NCBI GenBank assembly: GCA_036389335.1
Contig: DASVQC010000108.1
Span: 1 to 64,000, forward strand
Direction of reading: 5' to 3'
DNA from: JAIVGV01 sp036389335
GTDB lineage: Bacteria > Acidobacteriota > Blastocatellia > Pyrinomonadales > Pyrinomonadaceae
Length of the DNA: 64,000 nt
Below, in pieces: positions 8,540 through 15,803 of this stretch (position 1 is the first letter of the stretch; each line of letters opens with the position of its first letter). The notes beneath the pieces were generated by a model. It was not told the DNA's origin, ran no database searches, and was given only the letters and a program-made list of their open reading frames with translations. The position numbers and the translations under genes were made by a program.

Positions 8540-10045
8540 ATGAAAAAGCCGCTGATCATTTTCGCCCTGCTGGCGTGCGCCGCCGCTGGCTTCGCGCAAA
8601 ATTTCACCCCCGCGGCGTCGGCGCAAGACGCGAAGGCGCAGCCCGCGCCCCCGTCGGTCGAGGAGCGCATCAGGCGCGTCGAGGAGGGGCTTCTGCCGGC
8701 GACCGTCATCAAGGGCCAGCCGTTGCCCGTGATGCCGCTCGCGGAGCGGATGAAGTTCTACAAAGTGCCGGGCGTGAGCGTCGCCGTCGTGAGCGGCGGG
8801 AAGATCGAGTGGGCGCGCGGCTTCGGCGTGAAGGACGTTTCGACGAACGAGCCCGTCACGACCGAGACGCTGTTTCAGGCGGGCTCGATCAGCAAGCCCG
8901 TCGCCGCGCTCGCCGCGCTGCGTCTCGTGCAGGAGGGGAAACTTTCGCTCGACGAGGACGTGAACGCGAAGCTCGTCTCGTGGAAACTCCCTGACAGCGA
9001 GTTCACCAAAGAGAAGAAAGTCACGCTGCGCCGCCTGCTCACGCACAGCGCGGGGCTCACCGTCCACGGCTTCCCCGGCTACGCCGCCGACGAGGCCGTG
9101 CCGACGCTCGTGCAGGTCTTGAACGGCGAGAAGCCCGCCAACACCGCCGCCATCCGCGTGGACACCGCGCCCGGGACCATCTGGCGCTACTCGGGCGGCG
9201 GCTACACCGTCATGCAGCAGATGCTGGTCGACGTGCTGAAAAAGCCCTTCCCCGACATCGTCAAACAACTCGTGCTCGATCCGGCGGGGATGAAGCACAG
9301 CACCTACGAGCAGCCGCTCCCGGCGGCGCGCGCGAAGGACGCGGCGACGGCGTACGTGGGCGGTCAGCCCGTCAAGGGCCGCTTCCACACCTACCCCGAG
9401 ATGGCCGCCGCGGGCCTGTGGACGACGCCGACCGATCTCGCCGCGCTCATCATCGAGCTGCAGAAATCCTACGCGGGCGCGTCGAACAAGATCATCTCGA
9501 AGGGGATGGCGGCGCAGATGCTCTCGCGCCAGTTCTCCAACTGGGGCTTGGGCCCCTCGGTGGAGGCCAGGGGGCAGACCGTCGAGTTCACGCACGGCGG
9601 CTCGGACGAGGGCTTCGAGTCCTTCTGGACGGGGTTCAGCGACGGGCGCGGCGTCGTCGTGATGACGAACGGCGACCGCGGCAACGGGCTGGCGATGGAG
9701 ATCATCGCCTCGGTCGCGCGCGACTACGGCTGGACGGAGCACCCGCTGCGCGAGCGCGAGGTCGCCAAAGTCGATCCGAAAATCTACGAGGCCTACGTCG
9801 GCGACTACGAGTTCAAGGTCAACCCGCAGCTCACCATCGTCCTCGGCGTCTCGCTCGAAGGCGGCAAGCTCCTCGTCCAGCAGAACGGCGGCGCGAAGCG
9901 CGAGTGGCTGCCTGCGTCCGAGACCGAGTTCTTCTCGCTCGCCTCCCCGAACACGCTCGTCTTCGTGAGGGACGCGCAGGGCGCGGTGGGCGAAATCAAC
10001 ATCAAGCAGGGCGGCGAGACTTTCACGGGCAAGAGGATCAAGTAA
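8540..10045 (+). CDS. secreted serine hydrolase, beta-lactamase/esterase family (class C fold)
   Basis: Encodes 501 residues. The N-terminal signal peptide (hydrophobic core IIFALLACAAAGF) indicates export. The penicillin-binding/beta-lactamase fold shows S116-I-S-K119, a Tyr motif in WRYSGGGYT and the KTG-equivalent HGG (FTHGGSDEGF). A C-terminal lipocalin-like or DUF3471-type extension (about residues 415-501) follows, common in family members acting as esterases or D-aminopeptidases rather than true beta-lactamases. The start is ATG 8540 because it gives a typical lysine-led signal peptide; the residues upstream are encoded by the heptad repeat. It ends just before the metallo-hydrolase gene. 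Confidence 0.85.
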   Translation: MKKPLIIFALLACAAAGFAQNFTPAASAQDAKAQPAPPSVEERIRRVEEGLLPATVIKGQPLPVMPLAERMKFYKVPGVSVAVVSGGKIEWARGFGVKDVSTNEPVTTETLFQAGSISKPVAALAALRLVQEGKLSLDEDVNAKLVSWKLPDSEFTKEKKVTLRRLLTHSAGLTVHGFPGYAADEAVPTLVQVLNGEKPANTAAIRVDTAPGTIWRYSGGGYTVMQQMLVDVLKKPFPDIVKQLVLDPAGMKHSTYEQPLPAARAKDAATAYVGGQPVKGRFHTYPEMAAAGLWTTPTDLAALIIELQKSYAGASNKIISKGMAAQMLSRQFSNWGLGPSVEARGQTVEFTHGGSDEGFESFWTGFSDGRGVVVMTNGDRGNGLAMEIIASVARDYGWTEHPLREREVAKVDPKIYEAYVGDYEFKVNPQLTIVLGVSLEGGKLLVQQNGGAKREWLPASETEFFSLASPNTLVFVRDAQGAVGEINIKQGGETFTGKRIK

Positions 10046-10052
10046 GAACGGG

Positions 10053-10877
10053 ATGCGACTGACCGTCCTAGGCAGCGGCTCGACGGGCAACGCCCTGCTC
10101 ATCTGCGCGGGCGGGACGAGCGTGCTCGTCGACGCGGGCCTGAGCGCGAAGGAGACCGTGCGGCGGCTCGCGCTCGTCGGCTGCGATCCGGCGAAGCTCG
10201 ACGGCGTGATCATCACGCACGAGCACAGCGATCACGCCGGGGGCCTGCGCGTGCTCCTGAAGTCGCTCGACTGCCCGGTCTACGTCTCCGGCGAGACGCT
10301 GGAAGCCTACGTCGGCGAGCGCTACGAGGACGGCTCGGACGAGTTCCGCAAGCGCTACGAGGCGGTGCGCGACCGGACGGTCGAAATCTGTTCGAGCAAG
10401 GACTTCCGCATCGGCGAGATCGACTTCCACCCGTTCACCATCCCGCACGACGCCGCCGACAACTTCGGCTTCACCGCCGCGCACGACGGCGTGAGGGTCG
10501 CGACGCTGATGGACTTCGGCCACGTCACGACGCTGATCAAAGAACGCCTGCGCGGCTGCGCGGCCATCGTCATCGAGTCGAACCACAGCCGCGACATGCT
10601 CAAGGCGTGCTCGGTCTACCCGTGGGAGCTGAAGCAGCGGATACTGTCGCGCACCGGCCACTTGTCGAACGAGGACGTGGCCGAGTGGCTGCGCGACGAC
10701 TTCGACGGCTCGGCGGAGCACGTCATCCTCGCGCACCTCTCGCAGCGCGCCAACAACCCCTACGTCGCGCAGATCAACGCCGAGTCGGCGCTCAAGGAAC
10801 GCGGGTCGCTCTTCCAGTGCGCCACGAAGATCACGCTCTCGCACCCCAAAGAGCCGACGCCGTGGGTCGAGCTGTAA
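10053..10877 (+). CDS. MBL-fold metallo-hydrolase, WalJ/YycJ-like
   Basis: Encodes 274 residues. The N-terminus MRLTVLGSGSTGNA and the metal motif HEHSDH (about residues 63-68) define the metallo-beta-lactamase fold. Further ligands lie in TIPHD, LMDFGH and a late ESNH segment. The closest well-known group is YycJ/WalJ-type hydrolases, some of which have 5'-exonuclease activity and are linked to mismatch repair or cell-wall signalling; that assignment is by overall sequence resemblance only. It starts 7 nt after the preceding stop and is cytoplasmic, without a signal peptide. Confidence 0.85.
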   Translation: MRLTVLGSGSTGNALLICAGGTSVLVDAGLSAKETVRRLALVGCDPAKLDGVIITHEHSDHAGGLRVLLKSLDCPVYVSGETLEAYVGERYEDGSDEFRKRYEAVRDRTVEICSSKDFRIGEIDFHPFTIPHDAADNFGFTAAHDGVRVATLMDFGHVTTLIKERLRGCAAIVIESNHSRDMLKACSVYPWELKQRILSRTGHLSNEDVAEWLRDDFDGSAEHVILAHLSQRANNPYVAQINAESALKERGSLFQCATKITLSHPKEPTPWVEL

Positions 10878-10887
10878 GAACCTCCGA

Positions 10888-11358
10888 ATGAAGGCGCAGC
10901 CGAGCAAAGAATCTGTCGGGCGGCGGCGGGCCCTGCCCCCGCATCTTTTCCCGCTCGTGCTTCTCCTGTCCGCTTCGCTCGCCTGCCACATGGACGCCCG
11001 CCGCAGCGGCCTGCCCGCGGGCGCGCAGGCGGCGGTGGACGAGTTGACGGAAAACATCGCCGAGGGGCGCTTCGACGAAGTCTACGCGGCGGCGGCGGAC
11101 GAGTGGCGCGCGACCGCCGGCGCGGACGAGAGCCGCAACATCCTGGCGCGCGTGCGCGACCGTCTGGGCCGCGTGCAGAGCCGCGTGCCGCTCGGCGCGA
11201 CCGAGCAGCCGAACGCCGCCGCCGGGCGCACGCTCTTGATCAGCTACAACACCAAGTTCGAGCGCGCCGACGCCATCGAATCCATCACGCTCGTCGAGCG
11301 GCAGGGCCGCTGGCAGCTCGCGCGCTACGCCGTCAACTCGGACGCGCTAAAGCCGTGA
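10888..11358 (+). CDS. small predicted lipoprotein, DUF4019-like
   Basis: Encodes 156 residues. A hydrophobic segment ending SASLAC resembles a lipobox, suggesting a lipid-anchored envelope protein. The mature part has an alpha-helical region (AVDELTENIAEGRFDEVY) and a beta-rich C-terminus ending ESITLVERQGRWQLARYAV. This looks like the DUF4019/NTF2-like proteins in which a growth-factor-sized domain follows a helical repeat. Its function is unknown. It begins 10 nt after the metallo-hydrolase stop and probably shares its transcript. Confidence 0.65.
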   Translation: MKAQPSKESVGRRRALPPHLFPLVLLLSASLACHMDARRSGLPAGAQAAVDELTENIAEGRFDEVYAAAADEWRATAGADESRNILARVRDRLGRVQSRVPLGATEQPNAAAGRTLLISYNTKFERADAIESITLVERQGRWQLARYAVNSDALKP

Positions 11359-11432
11359 CGGGTGAACGGTGACGGGTGACAAGTGAAAACTTGTTCTTCC
11401 CTGTCACCTGTCACCTGTCACCTGTCACTGCC
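11349..11432. repeat. heptad-repeat palindrome (GTGACGG/CACCTGT)
   Basis: The left arm has GTGACGG/GTGAACGG/GTGACAA units after AAAGCC; the right arm has repeated CTGTCAC units. The lipoprotein stop codon (TGA, 11356-11358) lies in the left arm, and purB starts 3 nt after the right arm. Confidence 0.88.
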
Positions 11433-11434
11433 TT

Positions 11435-12736
11435 ATGATCTCCCGTTACACACTCCCCGAGATGGGCGCGCTCTGGTCGGAGCGGAACAGGTTCCAGAAG
11501 TGGCTGGACGTGGAGATCGCCGTGTGCGAAGTCCACGCGGAGATGGGGACGATCCCGCGCGAGGCGCTCGAAGAGATCAAGTCGAAGGCTTCGTTCACGG
11601 TCGAGCGCGTCAACGAGATTGAGAAGACGACCGACCACGACGTGATCGCGTTCACGACGGCGCTCGCCGAACGGATCGGCGAGGCGGCGCGCTTCGTCCA
11701 CTACGGGCTGACCTCTTCCGACGTGGTGGACACGGCGAACGCGCTCCTGCTGCGCGACTCGTGCGGCCTGCTGCTCGACAAAGTCGACGCGCTGTCGGAA
11801 GTCCTGAGGCGGCGCGCGCACGAGTTCAAGGACACGCCGCAGGTGGGCCGGACGCACGGCGTCCACGCCGAGCCGACCTCGTTCGGCCTCACCTTCGCGC
11901 TCTGGTTCGACGAGACGCGCCGCAACCGCGAGCGGCTGGCGCGCGCGCGCGAGGCGGTCTCCGTCGGCAAGATCAGCGGCGCGGTCGGGGCGTTCGCGCA
12001 CCTCGACCCCGAAGTCGAAGAGCGCGTCTGCGCGCGGCTCGGCCTGAAGGCCGCGCCCGTCTCGACGCAGGTCGTCCAGCGCGACGTGTACGCCGAGTAC
12101 CTGACGACGCTCGCCGTCGTCGCCTCCTCGCTCGACAAGTTCGCCCTGCAGGTTCGCCACTGGCAGCGCACCGAGGTGCGCGAGGCGCAGGAGCGCTTCC
12201 GCGCCGGGCAGAAGGGCTCCTCGGCGATGCCGCACAAGCGCAACCCGATCCTCTCGGAGCGCATCTGCGGCATGGCGCGCGTCGTTCGCGGCTACGCCGT
12301 CGCGGGGCTTGAGAACGTCGCGCTCTGGCACGAGCGCGACATCTCGCACTCCTCCGCCGAGCGCGTCATCCTCCCCGACGCCTCGACCGCGCTCGACTAC
12401 ATGCTCGCGAAGGCGGCCTCGCTCATCGACAATCTGGTCGTCTACCCCGAACGGATGTTGGAGAACCTGAACGCGACGCGCGGGCTCGTCTACAGCGGCC
12501 AACTCCTGCTCGCCCTGACGCAATCAGGCGTCTCGCGCGAGGAGGCTTACGACTGGGTGCAGCGCAACGCGATGAAGACTTGGGACGAGGGCGGGAGTTT
12601 CCGCGAGCGCGTCCTCGAAGACGAAGACATCTCCGCCCGCCTCTCGCGCGAGCGGATCGAACAGGTCTTCGCGCCCGCGCACTACCTGCGCAACGTGGAT
12701 AAGATTTTCGCCCGCGTCTTCGACGCGCGTCCGTAG
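11435..12736 (+). CDS. purB: adenylosuccinate lyase
   Basis: Encodes 433 residues, the standard PurB length for the short bacterial form. The fumarase/aspartase superfamily signature is present as GSSAMPHKRNP, containing the flexible catalytic-serine loop; other family regions include TSSDVVDTA, QVGRTHG and the early start MISRYTLPEMGALWS. It catalyses fumarate elimination from SAICAR in purine synthesis and from adenylosuccinate in AMP synthesis, as a cytoplasmic homotetramer. purS, purQ and purL follow, which supports the assignment. Its last codons run into a heptad-repeat element. Confidence 0.97.
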   Translation: MISRYTLPEMGALWSERNRFQKWLDVEIAVCEVHAEMGTIPREALEEIKSKASFTVERVNEIEKTTDHDVIAFTTALAERIGEAARFVHYGLTSSDVVDTANALLLRDSCGLLLDKVDALSEVLRRRAHEFKDTPQVGRTHGVHAEPTSFGLTFALWFDETRRNRERLARAREAVSVGKISGAVGAFAHLDPEVEERVCARLGLKAAPVSTQVVQRDVYAEYLTTLAVVASSLDKFALQVRHWQRTEVREAQERFRAGQKGSSAMPHKRNPILSERICGMARVVRGYAVAGLENVALWHERDISHSSAERVILPDASTALDYMLAKAASLIDNLVVYPERMLENLNATRGLVYSGQLLLALTQSGVSREEAYDWVQRNAMKTWDEGGSFRERVLEDEDISARLSRERIEQVFAPAHYLRNVDKIFARVFDARP

Positions 12737-12863
12737 TCGGTGGTCAGTTGTCCGTCGTCAGTTGTCAGTTGCTTTGTGCCTGACATAGCCCGTGGTAAAA
12801 AATGTAGCTCGCGACGGACGACGGACAACTGACTACGGACGACAGACGACGGACGACGGACAA
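12729..12863. repeat. heptad-repeat palindrome (GTCAGTT/GGACGAC)
   Basis: The left half contains GTCAGTT/GTCCGTC units; the right half has GGACGAC/GGACAAC units as inverted partners, around a unique AT-richer centre near 12770-12810. It overlaps the purB stop and ends a few bases before the purS start, so it would sit in the purS leader RNA. Confidence 0.85.
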
Positions 12864-12869
12864 AGAACG

Positions 12870-13115
12870 ATGAAAGCAAAAGTTTACGTCACATTAAAAC
12901 CGAGCGTGCTCGATCCGCAGGGCAAGGCGATCCAGCACTCGGTCGAGCAGTTGGGCTTCGGCGGCATCGAGGACATCAGGCAGGGCAAGTACTTCGAGAT
13001 CGCGCTCGACGAGTCGGTGAACGACGAGGACGCGCGCGCCACAGCCGAGCGGATGGCGCGCGACGTGCTGTCGAACCCGGTGATCGAGGACTTCCGCGTG
13101 GAGGTGGAGCGGTGA
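12870..13115 (+). CDS. purS: phosphoribosylformylglycinamidine synthase subunit PurS
   Basis: Encodes 81 residues, typical for PurS. The sequence begins MKAKVYVTLKPSVLDPQG, the hallmark of the family, and continues through the conserved HSVEQLGF and KYFEIAL-like segments. PurS bridges PurL and PurQ in the FGAM synthase complex (step 4 of de novo purine synthesis) and allows ammonia transfer. ATG 12870 gives the full family length; the frame upstream is translated repeat. Its stop overlaps the purQ GTG start by 4 bp, implying translational coupling. Confidence 0.95.
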   Translation: MKAKVYVTLKPSVLDPQGKAIQHSVEQLGFGGIEDIRQGKYFEIALDESVNDEDARATAERMARDVLSNPVIEDFRVEVER

Positions 13116-13816
13116 AATTCGGCGTCATCATCTTCCCCGGCTCGAACTGCGATCACGACGCCTACCACGTCATCTCGAAGCACGTCGGGCAGCCCGTCTC
13201 CTTCGTCTGGCACAAGGAGACCGACCTCACGCCTTACGACTGCGTCATCCTCCCCGGCGGCTTCTCCTACGGCGACTACCTGAGGGCGGGCGCGCTCGCC
13301 CGCTTCTCGCCCGTGATGCGCTCGGTCAAAGAGTTCGCCGCCCGCGGCGGGCTCGTCTTAGGCATCTGTAACGGCTTCCAGATTCTGTGCGAGGCGGGGC
13401 TGCTGCCCGGCGCGCTGATGCGCAACCGCGATCTGCACTTCCGCTGCGAGCACGTCCGCGTCCGCGTCGAGACGACCGACACGCCGTTCACGAGCGAACT
13501 CAGGCGCGGAGACGTCTTGAGCCTCCCCATCGCCCACGCCGAGGGCAACTACACCTGCGACGACGCGACGCTCGACGAGCTGCGGCGCGAGGATCGCGTC
13601 GTCCTCCGCTACTGCGACGCGGCGGGCGAGGCGACCGACGGGTCGAACCCGAACGGCTCGCGCGACTCCGTCGCCGGAATCTGCAACCGCGCGCGCAACG
13701 TCTTCGGCATGATGCCGCACCCGGAGCGCGCCTGCGAAGAGTTGCTCGGCTCGTCCGACGGGCGCGGCGTCTTCCGCTCGCTCTCCTCCTCGCTCGCCGA
13801 CGCGCTGGCCCGATGA
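13112..13816 (+). CDS. purQ: phosphoribosylformylglycinamidine synthase, glutaminase subunit PurQ
   Basis: Encodes 234 residues, within the usual PurQ range. It is a class I glutamine amidotransferase: nucleophile Cys86 in LGICNGFQIL, and the His/Glu pair in MMPHPERA. It opens MKFGVIIFPGSNCDHD, characteristic of PurQ. It supplies ammonia to PurL in the PurLSQ complex. The GTG start overlaps the purS stop, and the purQ stop overlaps the next ATG (ATGA), so three genes are translationally coupled. The synthase subunit purL is separated from it by three other genes. Confidence 0.95.
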   Translation: MKFGVIIFPGSNCDHDAYHVISKHVGQPVSFVWHKETDLTPYDCVILPGGFSYGDYLRAGALARFSPVMRSVKEFAARGGLVLGICNGFQILCEAGLLPGALMRNRDLHFRCEHVRVRVETTDTPFTSELRRGDVLSLPIAHAEGNYTCDDATLDELRREDRVVLRYCDAAGEATDGSNPNGSRDSVAGICNRARNVFGMMPHPERACEELLGSSDGRGVFRSLSSSLADALAR

Positions 13817-14289
13817 GTGAGCGCCCGGAGTCCGAAGTCCGAAGTCCGAAGCCTAAAGCTCTTCGGGTCGTTAACGACTTTAGACATCGGACTTCGGACT
13901 TCGGACAAACCCTCTCGTGGGCCGAGGTGCAGCGCACGCACAAGATTCGCAACGGCGTCTACCAGCGCGGGGGCCGTCTGATCTCGCTCCTCACAGACTT
14001 CGGCCTCATCAACCCCTGCTACCCGGACGCGCGCGACGCGGCAGACCCCGACACGATCCACTACACCGGCGCGGGCCGCCGCGGCGATCAGCAACTCACC
14101 CCCGCCAACCGCGCGCTGCTCTCGGCCATCGAGAGCGGCCATAGTGTCCCGCTCTTCAACAAGCTCGCCCCCGGTCGCTGGCAGCACGCCGGGTTCTGGC
14201 GCGTCGCCTCCGCCCGCCACGACTTCGACGCCGCCGAGAACCGGATGCTCTGGCGGTTCACCTTAAAGCGCGTGACGGGTAAACCGTGA
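13813..14289 (+). CDS. stand-alone SRA/YDG-like domain protein
   Basis: Encodes about 158 residues. The C-terminal two thirds resemble SRA (SET- and RING-associated) domains: IHYTGAGRRGDQ, then a LTPANRALLSAI helix, HAGFWRV and a closing WRFTLKRV strand. In known families this fold flips and reads modified cytosines, usually fused to a nuclease or regulatory domain; here it is alone. Residues about 6-31 are encoded by a palindromic 7-bp repeat and are probably dispensable; a GTG at 13927 (VQRTHKIRNG) is an alternative start. The last residues are encoded by another repeat element. ATG overlaps the purQ stop. Function beyond modified-DNA binding is unknown. Confidence 0.62.
   Translation: MSERPESEVRSPKPKALRVVNDFRHRTSDFGQTLSWAEVQRTHKIRNGVYQRGGRLISLLTDFGLINPCYPDARDAADPDTIHYTGAGRRGDQQLTPANRALLSAIESGHSVPLFNKLAPGRWQHAGFWRVASARHDFDAAENRMLWRFTLKRVTGKP
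13829..13906. repeat. heptad-repeat palindrome (GTCCGAA) inside a coding region
   Basis: The left arm has three GTCCGAA units (13830-13851); the right arm has CGGACTT units (13888-13906). The inner segments CCTAAAGC and the AAGTCGTTAACGACTT-like centre add further dyad symmetry. It lies in frame within the SRA-like gene. Confidence 0.9.
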
Positions 14290-14406
14290 CGGGTGACGGG
14301 AAGCTGTGAGCTATTAGCTGTTAGCTGTTAGCAGAGCTAAGGGCTAACAGCTAACAGCTAATAGCTTCCCGTCACCCGTCACGGTTTACGGTTCACGGCT
14401 TTTTTC
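14264..14406 (+). repeat. long compound heptad palindrome ending in T6 (probable terminator)
   Basis: Nested units GTGACGG, GTTAGCT/CTATTAGC and GGTTTAC/GGTTCAC form an inverted repeat of more than 50 bp per side with a short centre near 14335-14342. The right arm ends CACGGC followed by six T residues, the form of an intrinsic terminator for the purB-SRA unit. The SRA-like stop codon lies inside the left arm. Confidence 0.88.
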
Positions 14407-14452
14407 TGCTAATCTTTCGTCTCCCCTCGGAAGAGCGAAAAGGAGTTCCGCG

Positions 14453-15064
14453 ATGAAAAAGTTTTACGCACTCGCCGCGGCGGTCGCCCTCGCGCTCGCC
14501 GCCCACGCCGCGCCGTCGCGCGCGGCTGACAACACGGTCTTGACGCCCGCCGCCATCGGCACGACGGTCGAAGACTTCAGGCTGCCGGACGCCGAAGGGC
14601 ACGAGCGCGCCCTCTCGTCGCTCAGGGGCCAGAACGGCACCGTGCTCATCTTCGTCTCCACGCGCTGCCCCGTCTCGAACGCCTACAATGAGCGCATGGA
14701 GAAGCTGTTCGAGGACTACCGCGGGCGCGGCGTCGCCGTCGTCGGCATCAACGCGAACTCGACCGAGTCGGCGGACGACATCAAAGCGCACGCGAAGGAG
14801 AAGGGGCTCGCCTTCGTCATCCTCAGGGACAAGGACAACCGCGTCGCGGATCGGCTCGGCGCGGGGCACACGCCCGAAGTCTTCTTCCTCGACGCCTCCG
14901 GCAAGCTCGTCTACCACGGCGCGATAGATAACGCGCAGAACCCCGCGATGGTCAACACTAACCACCTGCGCAACGCCGTCGAGGCCGTGCTCGCGGGCAA
15001 ACCCGTCGAGCGTGCGGACGTGAAAGCCTTCGGCTGCTCGATCAAGCGCGTCGGCGCGAGGTGA
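14453..15064 (+). CDS. secreted redoxin-domain (AhpC/TSA-like) protein
   Basis: Encodes 203 residues. A clear signal peptide (MKKFYALAAAVALALAAHA) directs it to the periplasm. The thioredoxin fold has a single N-terminal redox cysteine, Cys72 in TRCPVSNAYN, rather than CxxC; a second Cys occurs near the end in FGCSIKR and could act as a resolving cysteine. The sequence GTTVEDFRLPDAEG is typical of redoxin-domain proteins in Acidobacteriota and Planctomycetota. It probably acts as a thiol peroxidase or thiol-disulfide factor. AGGAG lies 8 nt before the ATG. The TlpA-like gene follows after 3 nt, so the two are very likely co-expressed. Confidence 0.8.
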   Translation: MKKFYALAAAVALALAAHAAPSRAADNTVLTPAAIGTTVEDFRLPDAEGHERALSSLRGQNGTVLIFVSTRCPVSNAYNERMEKLFEDYRGRGVAVVGINANSTESADDIKAHAKEKGLAFVILRDKDNRVADRLGAGHTPEVFFLDASGKLVYHGAIDNAQNPAMVNTNHLRNAVEAVLAGKPVERADVKAFGCSIKRVGAR

Positions 15065-15067
15065 AGC

Positions 15068-15739
15068 ATGAGACGACTCGCGACACTCGCGCTCGCGCTC
15101 TGCCTCTACGCGCCCGCCCACGCCGCGGCGCGGCGCGCGACGCCCGCGCGGGGCCCGCTCGTTGACGGCGTCCCCGCACGCCAGCGCGCGAAAGGCCCTC
15201 GGTCACGCGGGGCGTTACGCAAGCGCGGGCGCAAGAAGGGCGCGGCGGCGCGCGCCGCCGCCGCTGACGACACCCCTCGTCAGGCCGCGCCCGCGCCGGC
15301 GGTCACGGAGATCGACACCGAGGGGTTGAAGAAACTCCTCGCGCGCGGCGACGACCCGTCGCGGGCGCGACCGCTGCTCGTCAACTTCTGGGCGACGTGG
15401 TGCGACCCTTGCCGCGAGGAGTTCCCCGATCTCGTCAAGATCGACGCGGACTATAAAGGCCGCGGGCTCGACATCGCGCTCATCTCCGGCGACGACATCT
15501 CCGAGATCAAGACCGGCGTGCCGAAGTTCCTGCGCGAGATGAAGGCCGGGATGCCCGCGTACCTTCTGAACGTCCCCGACATGGCGCTCGCGATCAACAC
15601 GGTGGACGCGACGTGGTACGGCGATCTGCCCGCCACGTTCGTCTACGACCGCGAGGGGAAGATGGTCTTCAAACACTTCGGGCGCATCGCCCCGAAGGAA
15701 GTCCGCGCCGCGCTCGACCGCGCGCTCGGCGGCAAGTGA
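15068..15739 (+). CDS. secreted TlpA-like thioredoxin
   Basis: Encodes 223 residues. The signal peptide is followed by a long basic, Ala/Arg-rich linker (about 20-75) and a TlpA/ResA-type thioredoxin domain. The active site is WATWC112-D-P-C115, with the cis-Pro region near DLPATFVYD. Such proteins reduce disulfides in the periplasm, often for cytochrome c maturation; no cytochrome genes are nearby, so the partner is unknown. The linker is unusually basic and may contact membrane or polymer. It is tightly coupled to the upstream redoxin gene. Confidence 0.85.
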   Translation: MRRLATLALALCLYAPAHAAARRATPARGPLVDGVPARQRAKGPRSRGALRKRGRKKGAAARAAAADDTPRQAAPAPAVTEIDTEGLKKLLARGDDPSRARPLLVNFWATWCDPCREEFPDLVKIDADYKGRGLDIALISGDDISEIKTGVPKFLREMKAGMPAYLLNVPDMALAINTVDATWYGDLPATFVYDREGKMVFKHFGRIAPKEVRAALDRALGGK

Positions 15740-15803
15740 CAAACGGGACGGGGAGGGCTTATGCTTCCCCGTTCTTTTCCAGCCGCCGCTTCGCGCTTCT
15801 CCA

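Noticed and set aside
7175..10216. Long minus-strand open frame across the M16 peptidase, serine hydrolase and MBL genes
   Set aside because: Arg/Asp/Val-rich translation without domains; three well-supported genes occupy the plus strand. A GC-rich shadow.
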